From: Mesorhizobium sp. ES1-4
GTDB lineage: Bacteria; Pseudomonadota; Alphaproteobacteria; Rhizobiales; Rhizobiaceae
NCBI RefSeq assembly: GCF_020164745.1
Contig: NZ_JAIUGV010000006.1
Location: forward strand, 124,001-188,000
DNA: 64,000 bases
Direction: 5' to 3'
The notes under the pieces were generated by a model, which worked only from the letters and a program-made list of their open reading frames with translations, made no database searches and was not told where the DNA came from. This document shows positions 28,377-38,426 of this stretch, piece after piece (the stretch's first letter is position 1; the number at the start of each line of letters is the position of its first letter). Position numbers and translations under genes: made by a program.

Positions 28377-28796
28377 ATGACAGAAGAAAACAAGAAGAAA
28401 CCGAATCCCATCGATATTCATGTTGGAAGCCGGGTCCGGCTTCGCCGCAATATGCTCGGAATGAGCCAGGAAAAGCTGGGCGAGAATCTCGGCATCACGT
28501 TTCAACAAATTCAGAAATACGAAAAGGGCACCAATCGCGTCGGTGCCAGCCGTCTGCAGGCGATAGCCTCCATACTCGGCGTGCCCGTCGCCTTCTTTTT
28601 CGAGGATGCGCCCGGCCACGAGCCAACCGCCAACCGTGGCTTTGCCGAGGATAGCTCGATGGCTTTCGCCGTCGAATTCTGCGGCAGTCCGGAAGGGCTT
28701 CAGCTCAACCGGGCCTTCGTCAAGATCGCCGATGTCAAGGTGCGCCGCAGGATCATAGACTTGGTGAAATCGCTCGCCGAGGACGATCTCGACTGA
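28377..28796 (+). CDS. Xre-family helix-turn-helix regulator
   Basis: Small DNA-binding protein of 139 residues. An HTH_3 domain (SRVRLRRNMLGMSQEKLGENLG, then ITFQQIQKYEKGTNRVGASRLQAIASIL) occupies residues 17-75, followed by a C-terminal dimerisation-like tail with EGLQLNRAFVKIADVKVRRRIIDLV. Highly similar proteins sit between lnt and metK in many rhizobia; their targets are not fixed by this sequence. ATG 28377 is preceded by GGCGAGGAAAAA. An in-frame TTG at 28236, overlapping lnt, would add 47 low-complexity residues. Confidence 0.88.
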   Translation: MTEENKKKPNPIDIHVGSRVRLRRNMLGMSQEKLGENLGITFQQIQKYEKGTNRVGASRLQAIASILGVPVAFFFEDAPGHEPTANRGFAEDSSMAFAVEFCGSPEGLQLNRAFVKIADVKVRRRIIDLVKSLAEDDLD

Positions 28797-28811
28797 TCCG
28801 CAATGCGCTTG

Positions 28812-28835
28812 CACCGGCGGCGTGCGCCGCCGGTG
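28812..28835 (+). terminator. Strong hairpin downstream of the Xre gene
   Basis: CACCGGCGGC (28812-28821) pairs perfectly with GCCGCCGGTG (28826-28835) around a GTGC loop. No T-run follows, so it may be a weak terminator or a stability element that separates the Xre gene from metK. Confidence 0.45.
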
Positions 28836-28923
28836 GCACAAGATACTGCCTTCGCCATTCGGGCCAGACCCGCGGCAACGCTTGACGAGCAGCGCTTTGC
28901 CCCGCTAACACGTGGCGCGCCAA

Positions 28924-28940
28924 ATCGGCAGCCTGCCGAT
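28924..28940. promoter_or_regulatory. Palindrome just upstream of metK
   Basis: ATCGGCAG (28924-28931), one base, CTGCCGAT (28933-28940). It lies eight bases before the AAGAGGGGA ribosome-binding site of metK and may be an operator or mRNA hairpin. No match to a known SAM riboswitch was recognised. Confidence 0.35.
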
Positions 28941-28961
28941 CGTTTTCAAGAGGGGACACCC

Positions 28962-30227
28962 GTGACGCGGCAGAATTACTTCTTTACCTCGGAATCCGTT
29001 GCCGAGGGCCATCCCGACAAAGTCTGCGACCGGATCTCCGACGAGATTGTCGATCTGGTCTATCGTGAAGCCAAGAAGACCGGCATGGACCCTTGGAAAG
29101 TCCGTGTCGCCTGTGAGACGCTGGCGACCACCAACCGCGTCGTCATTGCCGGCGAGGTGCGCGTGCCCGAGACGCTCCTGAAGAAGGACAAGGCCGGCAA
29201 CATCCTCAAGGATGCCGCGGGCCATCCGGTCGTCAATCCGGCGAAATTCAAATCCGTTGCCCGCAAGGCGATCCGCGAGATCGGCTACGAGCAGGCCGGC
29301 TTTCACTGGAAGACGGCCAAGATCGAGGTCCTGCTGCACGGCCAGTCGCCTGATATCGGCCAGGGCGTCGACAACGCCGCCGACCGTCAGGGCGAGGAAG
29401 GTGCCGGCGACCAGGGCATCATGTTCGGCTATGCCTGCCGCGAGACACCGGACCTGATGCCGGCGCCGATCTACTACAGCCACAAGATCCTCGAACTCCT
29501 GGCCGCCGCCCGTCACGAAAACAACGGCGAGGCCGGCAAGCTCGGGCCGGATGCCAAGAGCCAGGTCACCGTCCGTTACATCGACGGCAAGGCGGCCGAG
29601 GCGACGCAGATCGTGCTGTCGACCCAGCATCTCGATTCAAGCTGGGATTCCAAGAAGGTCCGCAAGGTCGTGGAACCCTATATCCGCGAGGCATTGGGCG
29701 ACCTCAAGATCGCTGACGATTGCATGTGGTACATCAACCCGACCGGCAAGTTCGTCATCGGCGGTCCGGACGGCGATGCTGGCCTGACCGGCCGCAAGAT
29801 CATCGTCGACACCTATGGCGGCGCGGCCCCCCATGGCGGCGGCGCCTTCTCCGGCAAGGACACGACCAAGGTCGACCGGTCGGCTGCCTATGCGGCGCGC
29901 TATCTGGCCAAGAACGTCGTGGCGGCGAAGCTTGCCGACCGCTGCACCATCCAGCTTTCCTACGCCATCGGCGTCGCCCAGCCGCTGTCGGTCTATGTCG
30001 ACCTGCACGGCACCGGCAAGGTCGATGAGGCCAGGCTCGAGGATGCGTTGCGCACTGTGATGGACCTGTCGCCGTCCGGCATCCGCCGTCATCTCGATCT
30101 CAACAAGCCGATTTACGCCAAGACCTCTTCCTACGGCCATTTTGGCCGCAAGGCCGGCCGTGACGGGTCCTTCTCCTGGGAAAAAACCGATCTGGCCAAA
30201 GCGCTCAAGGATGCTGTCGCGGCCTGA
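28962..30227 (+). CDS. metK: S-adenosylmethionine synthase
   Basis: Methionine adenosyltransferase of 421 residues, which makes SAM from methionine and ATP. Family motifs are [19 protein letters not shown] at the N-terminus, [12 protein letters not shown] near residue 150, and the ATP loop [19 protein letters not shown] near residue 300. The start is GTG 28962 ([10 protein letters not shown]), supported by AAGAGGGGA; an ATG at 28803 would extend into non-homologous sequence. A short palindrome precedes the ribosome-binding site. Confidence 0.96.
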   Translation: MTRQNYFFTSESVAEGHPDKVCDRISDEIVDLVYREAKKTGMDPWKVRVACETLATTNRVVIAGEVRVPETLLKKDKAGNILKDAAGHPVVNPAKFKSVARKAIREIGYEQAGFHWKTAKIEVLLHGQSPDIGQGVDNAADRQGEEGAGDQGIMFGYACRETPDLMPAPIYYSHKILELLAAARHENNGEAGKLGPDAKSQVTVRYIDGKAAEATQIVLSTQHLDSSWDSKKVRKVVEPYIREALGDLKIADDCMWYINPTGKFVIGGPDGDAGLTGRKIIVDTYGGAAPHGGGAFSGKDTTKVDRSAAYAARYLAKNVVAAKLADRCTIQLSYAIGVAQPLSVYVDLHGTGKVDEARLEDALRTVMDLSPSGIRRHLDLNKPIYAKTSSYGHFGRKAGRDGSFSWEKTDLAKALKDAVAA

Positions 30228-30254
30228 GGGCGGCGGCAGGACTTGCGCCAGTCG

Positions 30255-30956
30255 ATGCGTGACGGGGACAGGCCAAGCCGCACGACCGAAGCCTTCTTCG
30301 GCCGTCGGCGTGGCAAACCCGTTCGGCCGCAGCAGGCGGCGGCGCTGGAAAGCGGGCTCGGCAAATACCGGCTGGATCCGACGGCCGAGGCGCCGCCGGA
30401 TCTGCGCGTCCTGTTTGAAGCCGACGTTTCGGCCGTTCGGCTCGAAATCGGCTTTGGCGGCGGCGAACATCTCCTGCATCGCGCCATCGAGGCGCCCGCG
30501 ACCGGCTTCATTGGCGTCGAGCCCTTCGTCAACGGCATGGCCAAGATGATGATGGCCGTCCGGGCAACGCCGCTGCCCAATCTCAGGGTCTACGACGACG
30601 ACGCCACCCAGTTGCTTGACTGGCTGCCGCCGGCCTCGCTCGACGGCCTCGATCTGCTCTACCCCGATCCCTGGCCGAAGAAAAAGCACTGGAAGCGGCG
30701 TTTCGTCAGTCCGATCAATCTCGACCGCTTCGCCCGCGTCATGAAGCCGGGCTCAAGATTTCGCTTCGCGTCCGACATCGACACTTATGTGAACTGGACC
30801 TTGCTGCATTGCCGGGCGCATGGCGCCTTCGCGTGGCAGGCCGCGGAAGCGGCGGACTGGCATCGCCCCTATGAGGGCTGGCCGGGTACGCGCTACGAGG
30901 CGAAGGCCATTCGCGAAGGTCGCCCGCCGGCCTATCTTACCTTCATCAGGACGTAG
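30255..30956 (+). CDS. trmB: tRNA (guanine-N7)-methyltransferase
   Basis: SAM-dependent methyltransferase of about 233 residues that forms m7G46 in tRNAs. The N-terminus has [15 protein letters not shown], the SAM motif is [15 protein letters not shown] near residue 65, then [13 protein letters not shown], and the family signature [18 protein letters not shown] near residue 140; GTRYEAKA closes the fold. ATG 30255 is preferred; TTG 30243 is an in-frame alternative. It lies 27 bp after metK. Confidence 0.9.
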   Translation: MRDGDRPSRTTEAFFGRRRGKPVRPQQAAALESGLGKYRLDPTAEAPPDLRVLFEADVSAVRLEIGFGGGEHLLHRAIEAPATGFIGVEPFVNGMAKMMMAVRATPLPNLRVYDDDATQLLDWLPPASLDGLDLLYPDPWPKKKHWKRRFVSPINLDRFARVMKPGSRFRFASDIDTYVNWTLLHCRAHGAFAWQAAEAADWHRPYEGWPGTRYEAKAIREGRPPAYLTFIRT

Positions 30957-31095
30957 GCGCGCCCAACCGGCAACGGCTCCGGCAACTTGCTGGCGAGCAT
31001 CGACTGCTCGTCGGAATCCGAAAGGCCGATCCTGTTGAACAGGGCCGGGTCCATGCCGGGATTGCGCAGGGCCCGCGACGCGGCGACGCCGAACC
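30932..31095 (-). pseudogene. Possible gene remnant antisense to the trmB end
   Basis: On the minus strand a reading frame encodes [20 protein letters not shown] followed by [20 protein letters not shown] and ends at TAG 30932. About nine in ten codons end in G or C, the strong bias of real genes here, while the bases upstream of about 31095 in the same frame lose that bias. It overlaps trmB by 25 bp tail to tail. It may be the end of a truncated gene, or a small gene starting near ATG 31054. No family was recognised. Confidence 0.35.
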
Positions 31096-31183
31096 TGCCG
31101 CTCTGACATGCCCAGCGATTCACCGGCTCATGTGCTGCCCGATCCGGACAACTCATGCGCTTACGACAGGCCGGGACTGCGGA

Positions 31184-31212
31184 CTTGAAACACGAGCTCG
31201 GATCGTTTATAT
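31184..31212 (+). promoter_or_regulatory. Promoter of the rimP-nusA-infB operon
   Basis: CTTGAA (31184-31189), exactly 17 bp, TTATAT (31207-31212), a close match to the rhizobial sigma-70 consensus CTTGAC-N17-CTATAT. Transcription would begin near 31219 and give a leader of about 95 bases before the rimP start. Confidence 0.7.
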
Positions 31213-31240
31213 CAGCCTCAAATTCTTGGTCGGTATGACG

Positions 31241-31272
31241 AAGAGTGGGTCCACCCGGTCCCGCTCTTTTTT
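31241..31272 (+). terminator. Attenuator-like terminator in the rimP leader
   Basis: AAGAGTGGG (31241-31249) pairs with CCCGCTCTT (31260-31268) with one T-G wobble, followed by TTTTTT (31267-31272). This is an intrinsic terminator shape lying between the promoter and the start of the operon that encodes NusA, so it fits autoregulation by attenuation. Confidence 0.7.
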
Positions 31273-31312
31273 ATTACCTGCCAGTAGGTTCGAAACGAAC
31301 GACAGGCAATTG

Positions 31313-31960
31313 ATGACTGCAACGGCAAGCGAAGGTGACGACCGCATCATCCGCGAAAGCGGCATCGATGCGCGCATTGCGCTGATCGTGCAGCCGGTGC
31401 TGCGCGGCATCGGCTTTCGCCTCGTGCGCGTGCATCTGTCCGGCCAGAACGGGCTGACGCTGCAGATCATGGCCGAGCGCGACGACGGCACCATGACCGT
31501 CGAGGATTGCGAGGAGGTCAGCCGCGCGGTGTCGCCGGCGCTCGACGTCGACGATCCGATCGAGAAGGCGTATCATCTCGAAGTCTCGTCTCCCGGCATC
31601 GATCGACCTTTGGTGCGCAAATCGGATTTCGTGACCTGGACCGGTCATCTGGTGAAGATGGAAACATCGGTTGTCGTCGCGGACCGCAAGCGCTTCAAGG
31701 GCAAGATCGCCGAGGCCGGCGACAATGACGTCCTGATCGAGCGCGACAAGGCGGCCTATGGCGAAGAGCCGACGGTGCGCGTGCCTTACGATGCGATCGC
31801 CGAAGCGCGCCTGATCCTGACCGACGACCTCATTCGCGATGCCTTGTCCAAGGACAACAGGGCACGCAAGGAAGCCAAGAAACGCCGCGGTGAACCGGAC
31901 GATGATGTGTCCGACGGTACGGAACCGGACGCCACGGAAGAACACGAACAGGAAATTTGA
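31313..31960 (+). CDS. rimP: Ribosome maturation factor RimP
   Basis: 30S assembly factor of 215 residues. The N-terminal alpha-beta domain contains [19 protein letters not shown] and [43 protein letters not shown] near residue 90 is the family signature; an Sm-like C-terminal domain follows ([16 protein letters not shown]). The acidic, charged tail after residue 170 is longer than in E. coli and normal for rhizobia. ATG 31313 was selected from the fit to RimP; the frame is open upstream through the leader. Confidence 0.94.
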   Translation: MTATASEGDDRIIRESGIDARIALIVQPVLRGIGFRLVRVHLSGQNGLTLQIMAERDDGTMTVEDCEEVSRAVSPALDVDDPIEKAYHLEVSSPGIDRPLVRKSDFVTWTGHLVKMETSVVVADRKRFKGKIAEAGDNDVLIERDKAAYGEEPTVRVPYDAIAEARLILTDDLIRDALSKDNRARKEAKKRRGEPDDDVSDGTEPDATEEHEQEI

Positions 31961-32008
31961 TTGAGCTGCCGGGCATAATGTCCGGCGAACAGGCTCGGGA
32001 GAAAGAAC

Positions 32009-33604
32009 ATGGTTGTAAGCGCCAACAGACTTGAACTGCTGCAGATTGCCGATGCGGTCGCGCGTGAAAAGTCGATCGACAAGTCGATCGTCATCGCCGC
32101 CATGGCCGATGCGATCCAGAAGGCGGCGCGTTCGCGTTATGGCCAGGAGACCAACATTCGCGCCGACATCAACCCGAACACCGGCGAGATGAAGCTGCAG
32201 CGGCTGATGGAGGTGGTCGAGAAGGTCGACGATTACGCCACCCAGATCGCCATTTCCTCGGCCCGTGAGCGCAATCCCGACGCCCAGCTCGGCGATTTCA
32301 TCGCCGAACAGCTGCCGCCGATGGATTTCGGCCGCATCGCCGCCCAGTCGGCCAAGCAGGTGATCGTGCAGAAGGTGCGCGAGGCCGAGCGTGACCGCCA
32401 GTATGACGAGTACAAGGACCGCATCGGCGAGATCGTCAACGGCACCGTCAAGCGCGTCGAATATGGCAACGTCATCGTCGATCTCGGCCGTGGCGAGGCG
32501 ATCATCCGCCGCGACGAGCTGATCCCGCGCGAAAACTACAAATACGGCGATCGCGTCCGCGCCTATGTCTACGACGTGCGCCGCGAGCAGCGCGGCCCGC
32601 AGATCTTCCTGTCGCGCACCCATCCGCAGTTCATGGCCAAGCTCTTCACCATGGAAGTGCCGGAGATCTATGACGGCATCATCGAGATCAAGTCGGTCGC
32701 CCGCGACCCTGGCTCGCGCGCCAAGATCGCGGTCATCTCGCGTGATAGCTCGATCGATCCGGTCGGCGCCTGCGTCGGCATGCGCGGCAGCCGCGTCCAA
32801 GCCGTCGTCGGCGAATTGCAGGGCGAGAAGATCGACATCATTCCGTGGTCGCCCTCGGCCGCCTCCTTCATCGTCAACGCGCTGCAGCCGGCGGAAGTCG
32901 CCAAGGTCGTGCTCGACGAGGATGCGGAGCGCATCGAGGTGGTGGTTCCCGACGATCAGCTGTCGCTGGCCATCGGCCGCCGCGGCCAGAACGTGCGCCT
33001 TGCCTCGCAGCTCACCGGCTGGGACATCGACATCCTGACCGAGGCCGAGGAATCCGAGCGCCGCCAGAAGGAATTCGTCGAGCGCTCGGCGCTGTTCATG
33101 GAAGCGCTCGATGTCGACGAGATGGTTGGCCAGGTGCTGGCTTCCGAAGGCTTCACCAGCGTCGAGGAAGTCGCCTATGTCGATGCCGGCGAGATCGCCT
33201 CGATCGACGGCTTCGATGACGATACCGCCTCCGAAATCCAGACCCGCGCCCGCGAATATCTGGAGAAGATCGAAGCCGAGCATGACGAAAAGCGCAAGGC
33301 GCTGGGCGTTTCGGACGAGCTGCGCGAAATCCCAGGCATCACCACCGCCATGATGGTGACGCTCGGCGAGGACGGCGTGAAGACGATCGAGGATTTCGCC
33401 GGCTATGCCGCCGACGACCTGACCGGCTGGAAGGAACGCAAGGACGGCGAGACCAAGGTCTATCCAGGCGTGCTGGCCAATCACGGCGTTTCGCGCGCCG
33501 ATGCCGAGCAGATGGTTCTGGCCGCTCGCCTCAAGGCCGGCTGGATCACCGAGGACGAGCTCGCGGCCGAAGAAGAAACGGCTGACGAAGCCGTTGGTGC
33601 GTGA
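32009..33604 (+). CDS. nusA: Transcription termination/antitermination protein NusA
   Basis: RNA-polymerase elongation factor of 531 residues. The N-terminal NusA domain is followed by S1 ([29 protein letters not shown] near residue 135), two KH domains ([16 protein letters not shown] near 250; [14 protein letters not shown] near 320) and C-terminal helix-hairpin repeats with an acidic tail. ATG 32009 follows GGAG. It is the third-rank gene in the classic rimP-nusA-ylxR-infB order. Confidence 0.96.
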   Translation: MVVSANRLELLQIADAVAREKSIDKSIVIAAMADAIQKAARSRYGQETNIRADINPNTGEMKLQRLMEVVEKVDDYATQIAISSARERNPDAQLGDFIAEQLPPMDFGRIAAQSAKQVIVQKVREAERDRQYDEYKDRIGEIVNGTVKRVEYGNVIVDLGRGEAIIRRDELIPRENYKYGDRVRAYVYDVRREQRGPQIFLSRTHPQFMAKLFTMEVPEIYDGIIEIKSVARDPGSRAKIAVISRDSSIDPVGACVGMRGSRVQAVVGELQGEKIDIIPWSPSAASFIVNALQPAEVAKVVLDEDAERIEVVVPDDQLSLAIGRRGQNVRLASQLTGWDIDILTEAEESERRQKEFVERSALFMEALDVDEMVGQVLASEGFTSVEEVAYVDAGEIASIDGFDDDTASEIQTRAREYLEKIEAEHDEKRKALGVSDELREIPGITTAMMVTLGEDGVKTIEDFAGYAADDLTGWKERKDGETKVYPGVLANHGVSRADAEQMVLAARLKAGWITEDELAAEEETADEAVGA

Positions 33605-33642
33605 GGTGAAACCGCATCGCACAGAACCCGCCCTTGGACGAG

Positions 33643-34293
33643 ATGAACGATCGCACCTGCATCGTCACCCGAAAACAGGCCGAACCGGATGAACTGATCC
33701 GGTTCGTCGTCGGTCCGGATTCGGCCGTCGTTCCCGATCTCAAGAGAAATCTGCCCGGCCGTGGTTGCTGGGTGAGTGCCGACCGCCTACATATCGACAA
33801 GGCGGCGGCTAAGAACCTTTTTGCCCGCGCCTTCAAGGCACAGGTGGTCGTGCCGCCCGATCTTGGCGGCATGGTTGACGGCCTGCTTTCCAGATCCGCT
33901 CTGGGCATGCTGGGGCTTGCCCGCAAGGCTGGCGCGATTTCCCTGGGTGCTACCAAGGTGGAGAGCGCGGTGCGCGGCGGGCTGGCGCTTTTCGTGCTGC
34001 ACGCCACCGAAGCATCCGACGATGGCGTGCGCAAGATCAGTCAGGCGCGGCGGGCGACCGTCCACATCGGCGGCCCTTCCATCCTTGCCTACAAACTTTT
34101 CTCCGAGGCCGAGTTGAGCTTGGCATTGGGGGGCACAAATGTGATACATGCTGCCGTCCTCGCGGGAGACGCGGGTAAGGCGGTCCAGAAGCGCATGGTT
34201 GCGCTCGACCGATATCGGGGCGGAACCCCGGACGATCTTGCAATGCTTGCGGCCGTTGCTGACGAAGATGATGCCGCAGAGGATATGGAATGA
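33643..34293 (+). CDS. RNA-binding protein YlxR plus ribosomal L7Ae-like domain
   Basis: Two-domain protein of 216 residues. The N-terminal YlxR (DUF448) part has [18 protein letters not shown] and [10 protein letters not shown] with the conserved GRGxW; the second half is an L7Ae/L30e/S12e-like RNA-binding fold ([24 protein letters not shown]). Such fusions are usual in alphaproteobacteria between nusA and infB. ATG 33643 or TTG 33634 could be the start; the difference is three residues. It overlaps infB by four bases. Confidence 0.9.
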   Translation: MNDRTCIVTRKQAEPDELIRFVVGPDSAVVPDLKRNLPGRGCWVSADRLHIDKAAAKNLFARAFKAQVVVPPDLGGMVDGLLSRSALGMLGLARKAGAISLGATKVESAVRGGLALFVLHATEASDDGVRKISQARRATVHIGGPSILAYKLFSEAELSLALGGTNVIHAAVLAGDAGKAVQKRMVALDRYRGGTPDDLAMLAAVADEDDAAEDME

Positions 34294-36866
34294 GCGATAC
34301 GAAATCGGGCGACGACAAGACGTTGAGTGTTACACCGAAGAAGACCTTGACGCTGAAGCGCCCCGGCATGGAACAGGGCACTGTGCGCCAGAACTTCTCG
34401 CACGGCCGTACCAAGTCGGTCGTGGTCGAGACCAAGAAGCGCAAGTTCTCGATGCCCGGCGACAAGCCGGAGCCGGTTGCGGCTCCGCCCGCGCCCGTCT
34501 TCACGCCGAAACCGGCGGTCGTGGCGGCGCCTGTCGTCCAGGAAGCGCCCAAGGCGCCGCCCCCGCCGCCGCCTCCGGTCGAGCGCAGCGGCATGGTGCT
34601 GAACGAATTGTCGCGCAGCGAAATGGAAGCGCGCCGCAGGGCGCTCGAGGGTTCGAAGGTCCGCGAAGTCGAGGACCGTCAGCGCGCCGCCGAAGAGGCC
34701 AAGCGCCGCGCCGAGGACGAGGAGCGCCGCAAGCGCGAGCGCGAGGACTCCGCGCGCCGCCAGGCCGAGGAAGAGGCACGGTTGCAGACCGAGGCCGAAT
34801 CGCGCCGTCGCGCCGAGGAAGAGGCACGCCGCCGCGCGCCGCAAGCCGCGGAACTGGCAACCGCCGACGAGGAAGAAGAGGTCAAGCCGAAGCGGACGAC
34901 CGCCGGTGCGCCGGTACGCCGTCTGGTCACGCCCGAAGTGGCGCGCCCGGCTAAGCCCACCAAGAGCGAGGAAGACCGCCGCCGTGGCAAGCTGACACTG
35001 AATTCCGCGCTGTCCGACGAGGACGCGCGAGCCCGTTCGCTGTCGTCGATGCGTCGCCGCCAGGAAAAATTCAAGCGCGCGATGCACAACGAGCCGCGCG
35101 AGAAGGTCATGCGCGAAGTGATCCTGCCCGAGACCATCACCATCCAGGAACTGGCGCAGCGCATGTCCGAGCGTGCTGTCGACCTGGTCAAGTATTTCAT
35201 GAAGCAGGGCCAAATCCTGAAGCCAGGCGACGTCATCGATGCCGACACGGCCGAACTGGTGGCCACCGAATTCGGCCACACGGTCCGCCGCGTCGCCGAG
35301 TCGGACATCGAGGAAGGCCTGTTCAACATCGCTGACCGTCCGGAAGACCTCGTGTCGCGTCCGCCGGTCGTCACCATCATGGGCCACGTCGACCACGGCA
35401 AGACCTCGCTGCTCGATGCGATCCGCAACGCCAATGTCGTTTCCGGCGAGGCCGGCGGCATCACCCAGCATATCGGCGCCTACCAGGTCGAGAAGAACGG
35501 TCAGAAGATCACCTTCATCGACACGCCCGGCCACGCCGCCTTCACGGCCATGCGCGCCCGTGGCGCCCAGGCGACCGACATCGCCATCCTGGTGGTGGCG
35601 GCCGACGACAGCGTCATGCCGCAGACGATCGAATCGATCAGCCACGCCAAGGCTGCCGGCGTCCCGATCATCGTGGCGATCAACAAGATCGACAAGCATG
35701 ACGCCGATCCGCAGAAGGTGCGTTCGGAACTCTTGCGCCATGAGGTGTTCGTCGAATCGATGGGCGGTGAAGTGCTGGACGTCGAAGTGTCGGCGACCAA
35801 GGGCACCAACCTCGACAAGCTGCTTGAGGCGATCCTGCTGCAGGCCGAAATCCTCGACCTCAAGGCCAACCCCGACCGCACCGCCGAGGGCGTCGTCATC
35901 GAAGCGCAGCTCGACAAGGGCCGTGGTCCCGTCGCCACCGTGCTGGTGCAGACCGGTACCCTGATGCCGGGCGACATCCTTGTCGCCGGCAACGAATGGG
36001 GCCGTGTGCGCGCGCTGGTCAACGATCGCGGCGAGCAGATCAAGGAAGCGCCGCCGGCAATGCCGGTCGAGGTGCTCGGCCTTCAGGGAACCCCGCAGGC
36101 CGGCGACCGCTTCGCCGTGGTCAACAACGAGGCCCGCGCCCGCGAGATCACCGAATACCGCCAGCGTCTGGCGCGTGAGAAGGCGGTGGCCAGGCACGCC
36201 GGCCAGCGCGGCTCGCTCGAACAGATGATGTCGCAGTTGCAGACGAGTGGGCTGAAGGAATTCCCGCTGGTCATCAAGGGCGACGTGCAGGGCTCGATCG
36301 AGGCGATCAATGCGGCTCTCGACAAGCTCGGCACCGACGAGGTGCGTGCGCGCATCGTCCATTCCGGCGCCGGCGCCATCACCGAAAGCGACGTCTCGCT
36401 GGCGGAAACGTCCGGAGCGGCGATCATCGGCTTCAACGTGCGCGCCAATGTCCAGGCGCGTGCGGCGGCCGCAGCCGCGGGCATCGAGATCCGTTACTAC
36501 TCGATCATCTACAACCTCGTGGATGATGTGAAAGCGGCTCTGTCGGGCCTGTTGTCGCCGGAGCGTCGCGAGACCTTCATCGGCAATGCCGAGATCCTCG
36601 AGATCTTCGACATCACCAAGGTCGGCAAGATCGCCGGCTGCCGTGTCACCGAAGGCAAGGTCGAGCGTGGCGCGGGCGTGCGCCTGATCCGCGACAACGT
36701 CGTCATCCACGAAGGCACACTGAAGACCCTGAAGCGCTTCAAGGACGAGGTTTCGGAAGTCCCCGGCGGTCAGGAGTGCGGCATGGCCTTCCAGAACTAC
36801 GAGGACATGCGCGTCGGCGACGTCATCGAGTGCTTCCGCGTCGAGATGGTGACCCGCACACTCTAA
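34290..36866 (+). CDS. infB: Translation initiation factor IF-2
   Basis: GTPase of 858 residues that places initiator tRNA on the ribosome. A proline-rich and then arginine/glutamate-rich coiled region (residues 60-190) precedes IF2_N ([21 protein letters not shown] near 285) and the GTPase domain: G1 [12 protein letters not shown] near 365, G3 DTPGHAAF, G4 NKID. Two beta-barrels and the C-terminal initiator-tRNA domain follow. ATG 34290 overlaps the previous stop as ATGA. Confidence 0.97.
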   Translation: MSDTKSGDDKTLSVTPKKTLTLKRPGMEQGTVRQNFSHGRTKSVVVETKKRKFSMPGDKPEPVAAPPAPVFTPKPAVVAAPVVQEAPKAPPPPPPPVERSGMVLNELSRSEMEARRRALEGSKVREVEDRQRAAEEAKRRAEDEERRKREREDSARRQAEEEARLQTEAESRRRAEEEARRRAPQAAELATADEEEEVKPKRTTAGAPVRRLVTPEVARPAKPTKSEEDRRRGKLTLNSALSDEDARARSLSSMRRRQEKFKRAMHNEPREKVMREVILPETITIQELAQRMSERAVDLVKYFMKQGQILKPGDVIDADTAELVATEFGHTVRRVAESDIEEGLFNIADRPEDLVSRPPVVTIMGHVDHGKTSLLDAIRNANVVSGEAGGITQHIGAYQVEKNGQKITFIDTPGHAAFTAMRARGAQATDIAILVVAADDSVMPQTIESISHAKAAGVPIIVAINKIDKHDADPQKVRSELLRHEVFVESMGGEVLDVEVSATKGTNLDKLLEAILLQAEILDLKANPDRTAEGVVIEAQLDKGRGPVATVLVQTGTLMPGDILVAGNEWGRVRALVNDRGEQIKEAPPAMPVEVLGLQGTPQAGDRFAVVNNEARAREITEYRQRLAREKAVARHAGQRGSLEQMMSQLQTSGLKEFPLVIKGDVQGSIEAINAALDKLGTDEVRARIVHSGAGAITESDVSLAETSGAAIIGFNVRANVQARAAAAAAGIEIRYYSIIYNLVDDVKAALSGLLSPERRETFIGNAEILEIFDITKVGKIAGCRVTEGKVERGAGVRLIRDNVVIHEGTLKTLKRFKDEVSEVPGGQECGMAFQNYEDMRVGDVIECFRVEMVTRTL

Positions 36867-36992
36867 GTTCGAGTGGCTTGTCGATATCGGGCGGTGGTCG
36901 AAAGACCGCCGCCTCGGTGCTATTGGAGAATAACCGTTTGAGACATGCGGCACGGTCCCATCCCGCGCCTCACGCTTTCAGGATTGAGAAAA

Positions 36993-37403
36993 ATGCCCCG
37001 TTCCACAACATCAGGCCCATCCCAGCGCATGCTGCGCGTCGGCGAGCAGGTACGCCATGCGCTCTCCGAAACCTTGCAGCGCGGCGAGATCATCGACCCG
37101 TTGGTTGAAAATGCGGTCGTTTCGGTCTCCGAAGTGCGCATGTCGCCCGATCTCAAGATCGCCACCGCCTTTGTCTCGCCGCTCGGCGCCAAGGATGCCG
37201 ATGCGGTGATCGAGGCGCTGAACAAGCATGCCAAATTCGTGCGCGGCCGCGTCTCGGGCGCGCTCCGGCAGATGAAATACATGCCGGAGTTCCGCTTTCG
37301 GCTGGATACCTCCTTCGATAATTTCGCGAGGATCAACGATCTCTTGAAGTCGCCCGAAGTGGCGCGCGACCTAGATGGCGACGGCAATAAGGAAGAAGAA
37401 TAA
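36993..37403 (+). CDS. rbfA: 30S ribosome-binding factor A
   Basis: Cold-shock-linked 16S rRNA processing factor of 136 residues. The KH-fold is seen in [46 protein letters not shown] and [19 protein letters not shown] 36993 was chosen as MPRSTTSG precedes the family core; the frame is open a further 16 codons upstream. The stop overlaps the truB start (TAATG). Confidence 0.94.
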   Translation: MPRSTTSGPSQRMLRVGEQVRHALSETLQRGEIIDPLVENAVVSVSEVRMSPDLKIATAFVSPLGAKDADAVIEALNKHAKFVRGRVSGALRQMKYMPEFRFRLDTSFDNFARINDLLKSPEVARDLDGDGNKEEE

Positions 37404-38383
37404 TGGCGCGTCGCGGCAAGAAGAAGGGTCGGCCGGTCTCCGGCTGGGTGGTGCTGGACAAGCCGGTGGGCATGGGCTCGACGGAGGCCGTTTCCAAGAT
37501 CAAATGGCTGTTCCAGGCCGAAAAGGCCGGTCATGCCGGCACGCTCGATCCGCTGGCTTCCGGCATGCTGCCGATCGCGCTTGGCGAGGCCACCAAGACC
37601 GTGCCCTATGTGCAGGACGGCGCCAAGGTCTATCGTTTCACCGTTGCCTGGGGCGATGAGCGTTCCACCGACGATCTTGAAGGGCCGGTGACGAAGAGCT
37701 CCGAGCTGCGTCCGGCCGAAGCCGAGGTGCGGGCCCTGCTGCCGAAATACACCGGCGTCATCATGCAGACGCCGCCGCAATTCTCGGCCATCAAGATTGC
37801 GGGCGAGCGGGCCTACGACCTCGCCCGCGAAGGCGAGACGGTCGACATACCGCCACGTGAGATCGAGATCGGCCGGCTCGACATTGTCGAGCACAAGCCG
37901 GACCAGACGGTGTTCGAAGTCGAATGCGGCAAGGGCACCTATGTGCGTTCCCTGGCCCGCGACATGGGGCGCGACCTCGGCTGCTTCGGCCATATCAGCG
38001 AACTGCGCCGGGTCGAGGTCGAGCCGTTCACGCCGGAAGACTTCGTCACCATCGCCGAACTCGAGGCCGCCCGCTTTGGCGCGCAAGACGAGGACAAATC
38101 GGACCCAGAGGCAGACGCTGCCGACGCGGCGGAAGCCCCGATCGACTTCGGCGCCATCGACGCGCTTCTGGTCGACACCTCGGCTGCTCTCGACTGCCTG
38201 CCGCAGATCGCCATCAGCGATGACGCGGCGACAAAGATCCGCCTCGGCAATCCGGTCATCATTCGTGGCCGTGACGCACCGGTGGAAGCCGAAGAAGCCT
38301 GTGCGACATCACGTGGCAAGCTGGTTGCCATCGGTGCCATCGAACAAGGCATGTTCAAGCCCAAGCGGGTCTTTGCCGGGTGA
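37403..38383 (+). CDS. truB: tRNA pseudouridine(55) synthase
   Basis: Pseudouridine synthase of 326 residues that modifies U55 in the T-arm of tRNAs. The catalytic aspartate is in [17 protein letters not shown] near residue 48, preceded by [28 protein letters not shown] and [15 protein letters not shown] are further signatures. It starts in the overlap with rbfA, behind AAGGAAGAAGAA. Confidence 0.96.
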   Translation: MARRGKKKGRPVSGWVVLDKPVGMGSTEAVSKIKWLFQAEKAGHAGTLDPLASGMLPIALGEATKTVPYVQDGAKVYRFTVAWGDERSTDDLEGPVTKSSELRPAEAEVRALLPKYTGVIMQTPPQFSAIKIAGERAYDLAREGETVDIPPREIEIGRLDIVEHKPDQTVFEVECGKGTYVRSLARDMGRDLGCFGHISELRRVEVEPFTPEDFVTIAELEAARFGAQDEDKSDPEADAADAAEAPIDFGAIDALLVDTSAALDCLPQIAISDDAATKIRLGNPVIIRGRDAPVEAEEACATSRGKLVAIGAIEQGMFKPKRVFAG

Positions 38384-38426
38384 CCGGTCTCGTCTGACTT
38401 CAGTTGGGCTTACGCTCGAGGGGCAC

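Noticed and set aside
28797..28961. A SAM riboswitch before metK
   Set aside because: The leader has a GC-rich hairpin and a short palindrome, but I could not fit a SAM-II, SAM/SAH or other known consensus; a covariance-model search would decide.
31274..33622. A 782-residue minus-strand frame over rimP and nusA
   Set aside because: Antisense shadow of two core genes; no recognisable domain.
34089..36953. A 954-residue open frame on the minus strand over infB
   Set aside because: It lies antisense to a complete infB gene with all GTPase motifs; long shadow frames are expected in GC-rich DNA, and the product has the D/H/R-rich composition of antisense translation.
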